DNA of 64,000 nucleotides from Ephemerocybe angulata (GCA_013368325.1 JAACJK010000169.1:186001-250000); one strand, 5' to 3'; positions 33,936 through 46,383 are shown, counted from the stretch's first letter. The notes: generated by a model not told the origin, from the letters alone. Numbers and translations: made by a program.

Positions 33936-34710
33936 CGAACCACCACCATCTGTGGTTTTCCCACGCCTGTGGGAGGACGAGGAGGAGGATCTACTACGCC
34001 TATGTACTCGAGGATGAGCCTCTAACGCTATCTTCCACACATACGGCCCTCGCTGACGCTTATCTGTCACCCCCCCGAAGGAACGACGGTTGCATGATAC
34101 CTTGGTGTCGTTGAACGCCGTCCCTGGTTTCCTTCGTGATGAAAGGGCAGATCTCGTGCCTCCGTCCTTGTCACCCTGCCCAACGGGCGTATAACATGTA
34201 CTTTACACAGATACCCTACCGCGTACCAGTTGCCTTCAATGCCAGGACCCCTTTGTTCCCCCCTTGCAGCCCTGCTCACCGCCGGCCTTGATCCTGGGCC
34301 CTGGCCGTCGAATAATCAAATTTTAGGGTTCATGACTCATGCACCACGTGGCTGTACCACGTGGATGACGTCACGGAATTTGGCGTCCACGTCGGACCTG
34401 CGTTGCTACACGCTGCTGCCCTCCCACCAGTACCATGGGCCAGTGAACCTGGGCGACGGGCAGCACCGCGCAGGGCACATCGCGCAGCAGCAGACCTTGC
34501 CCGGGCCGCTTTCATCGTGCGTCTGTAACCCAAACTCTCTCTGACCTCTTATTCACCCCTTCTCGCTTGTCGCTGAACGAACTGGAACGATCGTCGTGAT
34601 GACTCACGCGCCCCACGATCGCCCCAACCGCCCCTCCAACGCACCAAAGCGCACCAGATAAGACCTGAGACCGCTCCAGCCCCGACACATTACTTCTCTC
34701 TTCAACCTGC

Positions 34711-36286
34711 ATGGCTCGTGGCGGAAAGCGCTCTCGTCCTTCTTCTGCTCCAGACGACAACCCTCGCCCCCCTCGACGCATGTCTCTCACCCCCGACCCG
34801 GACCACATGGATGAGGACTTCCCTCCGCCCCCTTCGTCCCCTTCTGCTTCTTCTTCTGGAGCGCCGAACAGCAACTCTTCTACCTCAACCGTGAACCAAA
34901 CCAACATGGCGCAACAGTTGCCTTTCAATCCCTCGCCCTCCCCTGACCCTGGCCAACAGGGCGGTGCTCCAGGTGGACCCCAGCATGGTTCGTGACCCTC
35001 GTCCCACCGTCTACGGGCCCACTGACTCTCCATAGGTGCTTCTGGTTCTGGTGCTGCTGGCCCAACCATTAACGTCGTCCCTCCCGGCGGGCAGAACCCA
35101 AGCCTTGCCTCTAACCCCGCCTCCGGATCTGGTAGCGGTCCTCTACCTCCCCCGCCTCCTCCTCCACTGGCCCAGCACCAGGTCCAACAGCCGCCTGTCC
35201 TTCATGCGCCCCAGCCTGGGCCGCAGGTGCCGTTCTATCTTAACCCGGTTCCAGGAGGTGGATTCCCAGCCATCCTTTATCGTATCGAGCATATCACCGA
35301 GTCGATGTCCGACCCCCAGCGTCAGGAGCTTCGTAACGCCGCGGTCCGCTCGGCCATTGCTTTCCTGTCAGAGGATAACCCTGGTAACGATCCGGAGACT
35401 CGTCGCATGGTCCTGCGTGCGGTTCTTGATGGGATAGGCCTCGCTAATGTCGTCCCCCGGCCAGTACGTCTCCTACTGCACCTGTTCCCCTGGCTCCGCT
35501 AATTGTGTATAGCTTGGTCTCACGCCTGGACGTACCCATCGCCGAGGCCATGCACACCGTCGACCTGCGGGCATGTATCTATTGGAAGACCTCTCCCCCC
35601 AGCAAGAGCTTATGATCCTCCAACGCCCCTCGTTCTCTACCAACCGGGGAACTATCTTCATCTTCTCGCTCCCCCTCATGAACCACTCTGTCATCGGTAT
35701 TCTTGGTGGTGTCGTTGCTGAAGTTCGGGATGCCTCGACCAACTACATCACTGCACGCGTCGCCGACCAATTGATTGCTGACAAAGAGGTACTTACATTC
35801 ATCCGGGACCACCGCGACCGCTTCCACGCCCATATGACTCCAGAAGAGTGCGCCCAAGCCATCCGGCAGTCTGTGCGTGTCATTGGCCAGCCCAACCCCG
35901 GGACGGGGCTTGGCCAGTGGTATCTCCGTGTTGAGCCCCCCACCAACGACCCCGACCTTGTCCTTGAGTGGGTCGAGCTCGTGTGTCGCCGCTCTTTTGA
36001 CACCGGTTTCGGCATGGGCTCAGCCCGTGAGTCCCTCCACTGTACTGTCTGCTACAGCGCAGCACATACCAGTGACCTTTGTCTCTTCCCACACTTCCCT
36101 GGCTGGCACCCTCAGGTGCCTCTCCATCGCCCCCAGGCATCTGGCTCGCGCAGCCGTGGAGGTGGCCGTACTAGCCGTGGGGCATACAGGGGCAGTCCTA
36201 GCGCCAGTGGGAGCCGTGGGCCCAGCCGTGGCCGTGATTATAGTCGGAGTGGTCGCGGTGGCGGTTACGGCGGCTATGCATACTGA
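34711..36286 (+). CDS. LINE ORF1, gag-like RNA-binding protein with two introns
   Basis: Exons 34711-34987, 35036-35463 and 35513-36286 join in frame to 492 residues. The two gaps (48 and 49 bp) have GT-AG ends and plausible branch sites (CTGAC and CTAAT just upstream of CATAG and TATAG). The protein has a proline/serine-rich N-terminus, a central folded region (PFYLNPVPGGGFPAILYRIE onward), a zinc knuckle CTVCYSAAHTSDLC and an RGG-type glycine/arginine-rich tail. The presumed role is to coat the element RNA. Introns inside a retrotransposon reading frame are unusual, since they should be lost on retrotransposition; alternatives are two compensated indels or a domesticated gene next to the LINE. 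The frame is otherwise intact, unlike ORF2. Confidence 0.7.
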
Positions 36287-36761
36287 TTGACTACAGATGT
36301 TCATCTGCCCTTTGTCCGTACACGCATCCACCTTGTGTAGAAGTCAAGTAGAAGTGCCATTCTCTTGTGCTACCATCCATGTAGCTTTTTTCTTTTCTAT
36401 GTGTATTACTAGGTCGTGAATTCCCATCCTGCTTTTGCCACACTCTCTCTGTGACCTCAGTGACGCACGTCAGTTTACTTCGGTGCCTCCCTCTGCGAGT
36501 AATCGTGGGCTCGCCACTTACCTTGACCCTTGTTGTGTATATCTCTGAAACCTCCGGCTCGTACTCACGACCGCGGCACCCACATGAAAAGGTCAACTCG
36601 TCTCGTCTCTTTTCTTTCTGGCTGACTGGATTTGTTTCTCTGAGTGATTTCTGGGCGAAAGGGGTCTGATCAACCGCTTCTCGCCTGGACTTTGCTCGTC
36701 TGGACTATATGTTCAGGCACCCCCCAACTAACCGATCACGACACAACAGCAACAAGATAAT

Positions 36762-39700
36762 ATGAACACTGAACTCGACGGTGCGTACTCTCCAGTACCT
36801 CAGGCTAACGGCATAGCGAACCCCAGAAGACGAGAGGGTACTTACCGGGTCAGTAACACCGTTGATGACGATTCTGGGGGGCTTAGGGATCCAGGAAGCA
36901 ACTCCTCCCGACCCACAGAGAACGGCCACGCTCGCTGTTCTGGGTCTGAGTTGGCAACTGTAGGCACAGGAGGTCATTGTGGGGCTCCCCCGAGCTCTGC
37001 CACGGCGGCTCCTCCTACCAATAATTCTCGCAACACGGGTACTGCCCCGCACTCGAGAAAGAAGAAGTCTCGCGCTGCCCTTCGTATTGGCACTCTAAAC
37101 ATTAATGGCGCATCGGTGACATCGTCATTCCACAAGTGGTCATCCATACAGAGCTCCCTATCTATGAGCAGTTTAAGCCTCCTAGCGTTACAGGAGACGC
37201 ACATCGTTGATTCTGACGTCCCGCTGATCGAAGGACACTTTCGAAAGCTGAAGGTCCTTGCTAACCCTGACCCCTCTAATTCGTCGAGCCGTAATGGGAC
37301 CGCATTTGTTCTTAGTGTCGACAAGGTGCGCTGGGCAGAAGTTAAGCATACTATTATCATCCCAGGCCATGCCTCTCTCTTGGAACTCCCTTGGCACGGT
37401 TCATCCACTGTCAACATCCTAAATGTCTATGCTCCGTCAGGTAATTCAAGGGCAAACACGGATTTCTGGTCTGCCCTCTTACGGAAGTGGACTCAGAATC
37501 GCAGTCTCCCCAGGGTCCACATCCTGCTCGGGGACTTCAATGTGGTAGAATTGAAGTATGATCGCCTCCCACCTAAGGCAGACCCAGCTGAGCCAATTGA
37601 TGCCCTTGATAGGTTTAAGCAGCATTTTCACCTCGTCGATGGCTGGAGGCAAGTCCACGGCCCCTCTAAGCCTGACTTCACCTTCTCAATGACAAATTCG
37701 GTCGGGCGCAAACAGTGGTCCCGGCTTGACCGTATATACCTGCAGGGTAGTCTCATTGACCAGAGCTGTGAGTGGCAGACCACTCACCTTGGTTCTTTAT
37801 CAGACCACTATCTGGTTTCTGCAGTTTTCGAGCCGCCCGGGACCCCCTTTGTTGGTAAAGGGCGCAGTACCGCCCCTGCATTTATTTTGGATTTTCCTGA
37901 AGCGCAACGACTGCTCGTTAAGCGGGCCATCCAGCTCGACTCTGATGCCTGGAGGGTCCTGGAACAGGAGATTACTGATGACAATAAGTACACGATTCAG
38001 AAGGTCTGGTCTTCCTTCAAGCGTGACTTACTTGACATCGCGACTGCGTTTGCACGGGAGAGGACCTCGAGAATTGATTCCATGTTAAACCTCTGGTCGG
38101 CTCGGCAAGATAAGATTCTCGCAACTGCGAATGAGTCTGATCCCGATGAAGTGGAGATTGCCCTTACGGAAGTTGAGGACAACATACGGGCACTGACGCG
38201 CGAGAAGTTAGAAAGGAGAAAGCTGGCCTCTTCCTCGAGATTTCATATTGAAGGTGAAACTAATTCTAAATATGATTTCCTTATCCATAAGGAGTTGAAG
38301 CCTAGGGATACCATTGTATCCCTACGCACTCCGAACTCGTCCCCTCCGCAGTACGAGCATAATTTCAAGAAAATGGTGGAGATTGCGACCCAGTACCATG
38401 ATCAGCTCCAGGATAAGTTCCACATTCCTGTGACTCCTGGAGTTGCCGATGAGACTGCTGAGGATGTCCTCTCTCACATTAGAACTGAGCTTAACGAGGA
38501 GCAGAAGAGCCTCTTCTCTCAGCTTCTGACGAAAGACGATGTCCGTAAAGCTCTGTTTGAGGTCCCGAATGGGAAAGCGGCTGGCCTCGATGGGTTACCA
38601 GTCGAGGTCTGGAAGTTCCTGGTCAAGGCCTATGAGAAAAAGCAATCCGATCGTCGTACGCACTCGGCCCCCTTTGATGTTCTGACTGTCTTGACTGCTG
38701 TATTGAATAACATCGAGACCTACGGCATTGCGAACGACACTGGGTTTACTGATGGTTGGATGTGTCCGATATATAAGAAGAAAGACCGTACCAATATCGC
38801 CAATTATCGTCCCATTACCGTCTTGAATACTGACTATAAGGTGCTCACTCGTGTACTGTCTAATAAACTAGGCTCCGTTGCCAACTCTCTAATCCACGAG
38901 GACCAGGCCGGGTTCCTACGCAATAGGTCTATATTTAATCACACCGCTCTGCTACACTGTACTGTTGCGCTTAGTGAACTTGAAAGTAAAAATGGCATTA
39001 TTGTAGGCTTAGATCAGGAGAAGGCCTATGACAAGATTAAACATGATTACCTCTGGGCTGTTCTACGAAAATTTGGGCTCCCGGAGCAGTTTATCAGGAC
39101 TCTCCAAAGCCTCTATGACGGAGCAGAGACGACAATTATCCTTAACGGTGTGACGGGCTCTCCCTTCCGTATCCGCCGCGGGGTATGACAGGGGTGCCCT
39201 ATATCCTGTCTGCTTTTTGATCTGGCCATTGAGCCCTTAGCTGAGATGCTGCGATCCTCTGACTTGCGTGGACTTCACTTCCCTTGCCTCAGCAAACGCT
39301 TGTTGACTTGTCTCTTTGCTGATGACACTACTGTGTTCCTCTCGGACTCGGATGATCTTGTATACCTTCAGAGCCTCCTCGATACATGGTGTATTGTCTC
39401 CGGCACGAAGTTTAATATCTCGAAGACGGTCATTATCCCAGTTGGCGCTCCGGAATACCGTGAGTGGGTAAGAACTCACCGGAGGCTCAAGCCTGGTGGC
39501 ATACCTATCCCACCGGATATGCACATTGCTCAGAAAGGAGAACCTGTGCGAATATTGGGGGCGTACTATGGGGATAGTATCTCTATAGATGACGTGTGGA
39601 AGCCAATTGTTGAAAAAGTCAGATGCACTTTGGCCCGGTGGGATAGAAGCCGACCTACCATTCGTGGCCGAGCACAAGCCGCCAACATTATGGTGGGTGG

Positions 39701-39964
39701 ATACACCCAGTACCTAGTCAAGGTCCAAGGGATGTCTGAATCGACCCTCCGGGTGCTGGAAGAAGCGGTCGATGATTTTGTATATGCAAAGAAAGGGGAG
39801 AAGAAAGCGAATGCTGTCGGTATTGAAGTCCTCCAGTACCCATATCCTGATGGCGGCCTTAACCTTTTGAATCTTCGCTTCTGGAATGAAGCCGCGGCTT
39901 TGACAAATCTCGGTGAATACCTGAAGCCGCCTAGAGAACGTCCCTTCTGGGCGTACCTTGCTGA
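36762..39964 (+). pseudogene. LINE ORF2, endonuclease and reverse transcriptase part
   Basis: The apurinic-type endonuclease starts near residue 108 (LRIGTLNINGAS) and includes ALQETHI, NVYAPSG, ILLGDFNVVE and SDHYLVSAVF. Reverse transcriptase motifs follow: GKAAGLDGLPVEVWKFL, NYRPITVLNTDYKVLTRVL, a GFLRNRS block, GLDQEKAYDKI, then the catalytic FADDTTVFL. A TGA at 39186-39188 sits where G-V-R-Q-G-C-P is expected (CGA to TGA), breaking the frame; the same frame is open again afterwards. The remaining catalytic residues are present. The frame is cut at 39964, within WAYLAD, by the transposon insertion. Confidence 0.9.
39956..39964. repeat. Left 9-bp target-site duplication
   Basis: CCTTGCTGA, repeated exactly at 46375-46383 on the other side of the inserted transposon. 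Removing the insert and one copy restores the LINE frame as WAYLADQIYRL. Confidence 0.95.
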
Positions 39965-39984
39965 GGTGGTTCATGTTTTTGCGT

Positions 39985-40110
39985 TGCGTTGCGGTAGCTT
40001 GCGTTGATGGCCTTGCGGTATATAACACGCAAGTTACCGCAAATGCCTTGATTGCCGCAAGATTTTCGGTATTTGCGGTGACTTGCGTGAGGTTGCGTGT
40101 TTTGCGTAGG
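39985..40110. repeat. Left subterminal TTGCGGT-type motif array
   Basis: About ten copies of TTGCGGT, TTGCGTT or CCGCAA in both orientations within 125 bp. They are likely transposase contact sites. The matching array is at the other end. Confidence 0.75.
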
Positions 40111-40702
40111 GCTTCTGGGGGAGGACACGGGGGTATAATAGGGTGTTGAGGATGTTCAGTACTCAGTAGATAAGATATAGTGCATCGTTCTTCCAGCCCA
40201 GCCTGTCCTTGATCAGCGGAGAGGTTAAATGACTGTGGGAATTGTCTGAGGTGACGCAAAGCGCCGCAACGACATCGTCGATTCTGACTGCCTACCACCA
40301 CAACAGCGAGCACCGAGGACCACATCCACTCAACCAGCAGATACCCAGTATATCTCGAAAACATTCTTGAGGCTTGGAGAGGGCGCAAGACGGAGGGTTG
40401 GGCATGGGCTTGGGGAACAGGATTGATGGCCGGTGGTGACCCTCAATAGGGGCGGGGTGGGCTGTGGTAAGTCGTCCACCTCGAGTATGGCTGGTATATT
40501 GGTGTTAACAGGTTTCTAGAGACTGTATCTATACATTATAGACCCAATATATGCGCTTTCGCCTACAGACTTTGATTCTTGGAGCGATGTTTTGCTGGGC
40601 CATTATAAGCTTCCGTTCCCGATTAGGCGCCTCGCTCCAAAGATTTTGAGGACTCGACAACCTCTAATAACGCACGTTTTGCCTTACACAGATCATCAAG
40701 AC

Positions 40703-43700
40703 ATGAAGAGACTCAAAAGGGCGCTTTTTGCCTTCTTTTCGGAGGACGAGCAACAGCAACAAGCACCGCCAGTGCCCGTTGTGAACCAGCCGCAGTATCA
40801 GCACCATCCCATGCAATATCCTCCAATGTACCAACCCGCTGCCCCTCCAGGGCATATATACGGTCCGTATGCGCAACCACCACCCCATATGATGCTCCAT
40901 GGGTACCATCCAAGCCAATACATGTCTGTTTCGGCACCGTACATGAATGGTGAGTTCCAACTTCAGGGCTCAAGCAATGCTAGGCTGATAATCTTCGTTC
41001 TGGTGTGTCTAGGTTATGGAAATCCAGGAGTATACAATGTTGGAGTACCTATGGCTTCGTTTAACCCGCCTGAAGCGACGCAACCACCCAAAATGCCGAC
41101 CATCGAGACCGTTCAACCCGCCGCAACCAGACAGCGCTTACCCGTGCCCGAACAAGCAAAAATCGCGAAACCCCCAGCCGCAGACAGTCGCAAAAAGGTG
41201 CCGCAAGCTAGGGACGAATCTCAGGCAGCACTAGAGGCAAAGCAGAAGGTTAGCATGGCATCGGATTCGAGTTCGGACTCAGAAGGAGAACCGGAGGAAG
41301 AGGGAATATGTACAGCGGAACCTGGTACGTCTACAGTGCCTACGTCGATATAATGCTCTAAAATATACTAGGAACTGTCCTATACGACTGGCCGAATGGG
41401 AAACGAGTTCGAAAATTCGAAACAGAGGACGAAGCAAAGCCAAATAACGACCAGGCGAAGTGGCAGTTCCGTTCTTATGGTACAAGCAACTGGAACCGCA
41501 AAGCCACCGAATACTCCGTTGCCATTGGAAAAGCGAAGACGAGCAAGTGCCTTGGGGTTGACGTATGCCCCAATCCGGCCTGTGTACGCCCAGTGAAGCC
41601 CAAAACCGATCCCAGCACTCAGGAGAAGCAAATTCACGCCGGCTGCGCCCTATGCGGGTCCGGTCCACTTGTCCACCATGACTGTGCCGCCAGGTGCCAT
41701 CGGTATCGTGCAAAGGACATCAAGACTGGTGAAGAATACTTCCGCTGGGAGCACGAAGGATATCACGACCACCCACGCCCACCCACGAGCCACCTCTCTG
41801 TTTCAGAAACTGCTCAACTCGATGCTCAAGTCGTGCGTGGAGGGGCGAATGCAACGGTTCACGCTCTTCGCACCGGTGATCTGAATCCTGGATCCGTGCC
41901 CTTGCCCGACATTGCGCCTGCTCTTGCTAATCCCAGCGCCGCTCGGTACTTCGTCGCCAAGAGCCAGGCTCGGACTGGAGTTACGAACACAATGCCGAAG
42001 AACACTACTGCTGGGGCCACAATAAAACAAATTCTAGGTCTCAATGGCGAGCTCGGGGAGCCGTTTCTAATCTTCTCGCAGCTACACGACCAAGGATTAT
42101 TCATTTTCCGGACAGCGTTTATGAACTCGGTGCTGGAGGCGACTGTCGATGACTGGGTACTCGACAAAGACACTGTTGGCTCTCGACACGGCTTTGTAAC
42201 GGATGGAAACCATTCTTACTTCAAGGATGGTGTTCTTCTCTCGACATCTGCATTCAGCGAGACGCTGAAAGCTTGGGTCCCAGTTCTATTTACCCTCGTT
42301 TTTGGTGAAGACGCCGCCCACCATCGCCCGCACTTCAAGCATCTGAATGATGCTGTCATGGCCAAAGTCCAGCGCGACGGGCTTCCATTCAAAAAGGAAT
42401 ACCTTCTCAATGTACGTCGCCTTGACGTCGCCTTGCTGCAACTGCAACGCATGCACACGCTAATGCGCTAATGCTTATTTTTGCTATAGGTCATGGACTT
42501 CTCGCAAGCTCAGCGGAATGCGCATGCAGAGCTTAGCTCGTCCGGGCATCATTCTGCGTTATGCTGGATTCAGCCTATGATTGAGGTGAGCATGGATATT
42601 AGGTTTTTAAGAGGGTCGAAAAATCTGATATACCCTGCCCCAGGACTTCGAGCCATGTTTTGAGGCACAGAGGTACATGGCTGTTCAATACTCCGTTGAG
42701 TCAGCCTGTGGTGCGGGGCACCGATGCACGCAGTACCCCGAGAGGCCCAAGGCCATCATGCATCCACACTGCGAGTATGCTGCTGCGCTCCAGAAATTAC
42801 TGAAGATGGACACCTCAATCGGACTAGAAGAATACTTCTCAAACCTCGCTGTCATACTTCCCAACCAGGAGCTACATCCGTCTATTGCTGCTGGTCAAAC
42901 TCCATGTGCAACGGATGGATGTGAACTGAATGCGGCTCCATCAGCCGTCAACTTCTACTGGCCGCTAATCTTGACAGTCGGGTCGAACCTTTCAGACGGG
43001 AAGCGGCGGGCCCACAACCATCTCCGATTTGACGAAACATTCAAGATTATCTCCCCTGACTCGGAGATTGTGTATACCCTCGTTGGGCGTATCATTCATA
43101 AAAAGGATCACTTCACTGCTGAGCTTATGCTCGGCGGAGTTTCCTACACATACGACGACATGAACTCGAGGCTGCGTAGAGCTAAAAAGGGCACCCATCC
43201 CTTACAAAAGCGGACGACCGATGAATCCTACTACGTCTACCACCGCACCAGCCAGCTGGGAAAGGTATGTGTTCAAATACATGTGTCCACGGTATACTCT
43301 GGTCTTACGCTCTCCTGGCAGACGACTCAGTCCATCCAGAAAATGAAGGACAACTTTCACCACTACGAGCGAGTCAGCAGTGTTGGCTCAATTCCAAAAC
43401 GACCTCTCAGCGTGTCAGACGGCAGCTCTTCTGGGTCGGATATTGAAATGGGGTCTACCCCATCCAAATCCAGTCGCTCTGATGGCACGGTTTACGATAA
43501 CGACTTCAGCTCCGAGGATGAACCACTCATTCACTCAATATTTGAATCCAAGTCTCTCTGGGATGACGACATCGATGGACCCACAGAGACCAACACGCCT
43601 GGTCCAAGCAACAAGCCGGGCCCAAGCACGAGCTTATCTGACGCTTTGGCTCTTTGGGACAAAGTTGCAAAGGCTAAGGCGAAGCCCGCTGCTTCAGTCA

Positions 43701-45407
43701 CAGCTGATATTGCTATTCCATCTTGCGAGACATGTGGGCTAGATGGCGCAGCTGCGTTGTCCACGATTCTCTGTCATCTGTGTAAGGTGGTCTGGCATAC
43801 TTCATGCATGCGCCGGTTTCTTCCAAAAGATCATCTTGACGACATCGACTTTCTGTTCTGCTGTCCTCAATGCAGGTATGCAATTAACGGTCGCTGGGAT
43901 CAGTCAATGTACAGTGTATTTCTACCATTTGCAATGACTCACTCACTTACGTGTATTTGATATAGGCTTGGTCGCTTCCTCCTGGTCAACGTGCACCAAA
44001 TCACCAGACTGAACAACCGAAAATCGTATCCAGCGCAGATTATCTCCCGTACTAATGACACGGTTACTCTGCAGTGGCACAAGTACAATGACTGGCCTCA
44101 AAAATCTCCGGTCATGGTGTCAGATACCTTCACACTATCCGTGCAGGAGTGTTATAGTATGCTCTGGCGAGACGACTTCGCAACAGATTTACCAGTGAGT
44201 GTCATTCTTTACTGAGCACTTGCAAATCCGCATATTCATTCTCTTATTTTGAAAGAACTCATTGGGCTCAATCGTCTGGCCAATTGTGCTCTATGATATT
44301 ACAAGCGAAGAGGACGTCGAAGCACTGTGGGAAGCGGACTCACTTGGCATACTCTCTGCTTTGAAGGATGCTGAGACTGCCATTGTGGAGTTTGTCACTG
44401 GTATCCGATACCATCCCATCATGAATGTGCTAATGGAGTGGATGGAAGAGCTCCCGCTCTCCACGCCTAAGCGTCACTTCGCTCGAAAAAAGCATCTCCT
44501 CCGCTTCCCATCGAAGATGTTTTCAATTCCCCTCTTTCCCGGACATCGAGCAGCTATCGATAACTACATCTCGATGACATTTACAGAGCTCTTAGCAGGG
44601 AAGGAAGAAGAGCACATCTGTGTCGTAGTCCTTCTGCGACTATTGGTCCTCCGCAAATACCTCAAGCTCGAGCCGTCCGATGACGCAGAAATATTCGAAC
44701 TTTCGCGCATTCTCACAGAGAAGGAGTACAGCATGACTACAGAAAACGATATTGCGACTCGATCCCGAATCCAACGGCTACTCACCACGCATGAACGGGC
44801 ATTCTACTGCAACCGAGCCAACCTTCTGGGGAACTCTACGCTCGATCCAACCCCTCAGATCACATCATCCACCATCGCATCGGAGGACTGGAGTATGAAT
44901 ACGCACCTCCTCAAAGGGCACTCGCAAATTCAACGCAAAATCGGTGATGTACCAGTGGAGCATCCTGCAAACCTCATTCGCATTCTGACTGAGGATGGTT
45001 CCCCATACATCATGGGGACATTCGTTCATGATTACAAGGATGATATGGCGTTGTTTGGTTCAACACCCTATCCCTTGAAGACTCGGCCCCCTCGGGACCC
45101 TGCTTTGGGCCCAGAACCATTCCCCTTCAACCCGAACGAGCCGCCAGCTACCCTGAATGGTGAATCTACCTTTCGGGTAATACAGCCAAGCAAGCCCGTC
45201 CCCTCGACACCCAAGCCGAAGCCAAAGAAGAAGGAACAAGAGAAACTCGCTCACCTTCCGGCCCCAGTCCCAGTCGCAACTCGCCTCACCAGAAAGGTGA
45301 CTATGGATCAACGTTTACAGACAGAGAAACGAAGGGGAGAAGGGGAGTCGGACGAAGAATTTATTCCTGGCAGTAAAAAGCGAGCCAAGAAGCATCACGT
45401 ATCGTAG
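40703..45407 (+). CDS. Transposon protein: GCM DNA-binding, transposase-like, UCH-like and PHD domains
   Basis: Eight exons (40703-40949, 41013-41324, 41372-42411, 42490-42585, 42644-43264, 43322-43875, 43966-44194, 44256-45407) join in frame to 1,416 residues without a stop. Order: a proline/glutamine-rich N-terminus, then a GCM zinc domain at about residues 205-310 (WQFRSYGTSNWNRKATEYSV, KTSKCLGVDVC, CALCG, GYHDHPRPP). The transposase-like region runs from about 340 to 570 (FVTDGNHSYF, VPVLFTLVFGEDAAHHRPHF, VMDFSQAQRNAHAE). A ubiquitin-hydrolase-like segment at about 668-735 shows FYWPLILTVG, RFDETFKI and FTAELMLGGVSYTYDDM. A PHD finger at about 907-955 (CETCG, CHLCKVVWHTSC, CCPQC) is followed by a lysine-rich tail. 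I see acidic transposase motifs but no convincing third catalytic glutamate, and the stretch between QAQRNAHAE and the UCH-like part looks short, so catalytic competence is unproven. Confidence 0.8.
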
Positions 45408-45907
45408 TATAGCTCTGTCCCCCAAAAGTGCGAATGAATTGTATATTGATGTTTACTGCTGAACCTGATGCACTCGCCTCACAAGATTCCATATTCACGA
45501 TGCTCTAGCTACCTTAAATCTAATGTCAAGTTATCTCCTGAATTCTTTAGGTACTTGTGGAGTGGGGTGCAAAATGGCGGTTGACTTATCGAACTTTGAT
45601 GGCGCCGTGCAAGTCTCAATATGGGCACCCACCAACTATTCACTGCACCACAGTTGAACCTGATCTCGTCACCTCTCCAAATTTCGTGTAATATACCCAG
45701 AATATACCTCTAATGTACTTAGCTTGGTTTTTCCCATTTCCTTTGGGTAGTTTTTGCACGGCGATTAGATTCGTGCCCGGCACACTCCATATTGATGGCA
45801 CCGTGCGACACAATATGGGATTGTATACTACAATGAGAGATACAATATACTAATATACTTCCATAACTAATGTATTCTAAGGTCCCACCTGTAAAGAAAA
45901 ACTTTTC

Positions 45908-46360
45908 ACGCAAACCCACCGCAAATTGAAGGTCACCTACCGCAAATTCGATGCAAGTCAACGCAAATAACCGCAAAGTACATGCAGATCACCGCAAGTC
46001 AACGCAACTTGACGTGTGGGAATCAACTAAGGCTCAACATCAATTCCCTGGTTTGGGGAAGGTGTTGGGTTCCACTGCCCAAAGTCGTTATGTATGAGGT
46101 GGGCCATACCATATATATAAAGGTAGTTCTCATATAGCCCTATTTCATGCTCTAGAGTCTGTGATTTGCCCAACAGTCGCTGGAATTGGACCAACTTTGA
46201 CATATTATCAGGTATTCCATAGGCATCTCCTCGCTTTGTTATTTCTATGCTGGTAGACTGTACTGACATATGCTGAGTTATATAACTATGTACGTATGCA
46301 TCCAGGCCCAAAATTTTCAGTTTTCGTATATTTACCGCAAATTACCGCACCGCAACGCAG
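45908..46360. repeat. Right subterminal ACCGCAA-type motif array
   Basis: ACGCAA, CCGCAA and related motifs recur at 45908-46015 and again at 46333-46360. In inverted orientation they mirror the left end. The interval between (46020-46330) belongs to the element but has no gene. Confidence 0.75.
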
Positions 46361-46374
46361 AATTTTTGGCCACC

Positions 46375-46383
46375 CCTTGCTGA
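46375..46383. repeat. Right 9-bp target-site duplication
   Basis: CCTTGCTGA, identical to 39956-39964. Confidence 0.95.

Larger units (their letters stand above)
39965..46374. mobile_element. Mutator-like (MULE-type) GCM-domain DNA transposon
   Basis: A 6,410-bp element inserted in LINE ORF2 with a perfect 9-bp target duplication, a length typical of Mutator-like elements. The outer ends begin GGTGG on both sides and continue as imperfect inverted repeats containing TGCGTTGCGG and GCGGTA. Both subterminal regions carry many TTGCGGT/TTGCGTT motifs (39985-40110; reverse complements at 45908-46015 and 46333-46360). The single large gene inside encodes a GCM-type DNA-binding domain, a transposase-like region, a UCH-like domain and a PHD finger, and is free of stops. 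Insertion postdates the LINE but not necessarily the LINE's other lesions. Confidence 0.9.

Noticed and set aside
33519..34070. A 183-codon minus-strand frame with a repeated peptide
   Set aside because: It is the translation of the 53-bp minisatellite, without a leader or other domain evidence.
39188..39245. TGA in LINE ORF2 as a recoding or readthrough site
   Set aside because: CGA-to-TGA at a conserved arginine, plus two other lesions further on, makes simple decay more likely. Sister copies would be needed to argue for recoding.
39965..46374. Assignment of the inserted transposon to the Kyakuja/Dileera/Zisupton group
   Set aside because: The 9-bp target duplication, GCM-type DNA-binding domain and transposase motifs fit Mutator-like elements better. 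No Cx-rich KDZ transposase core or TET/JBP gene was seen.
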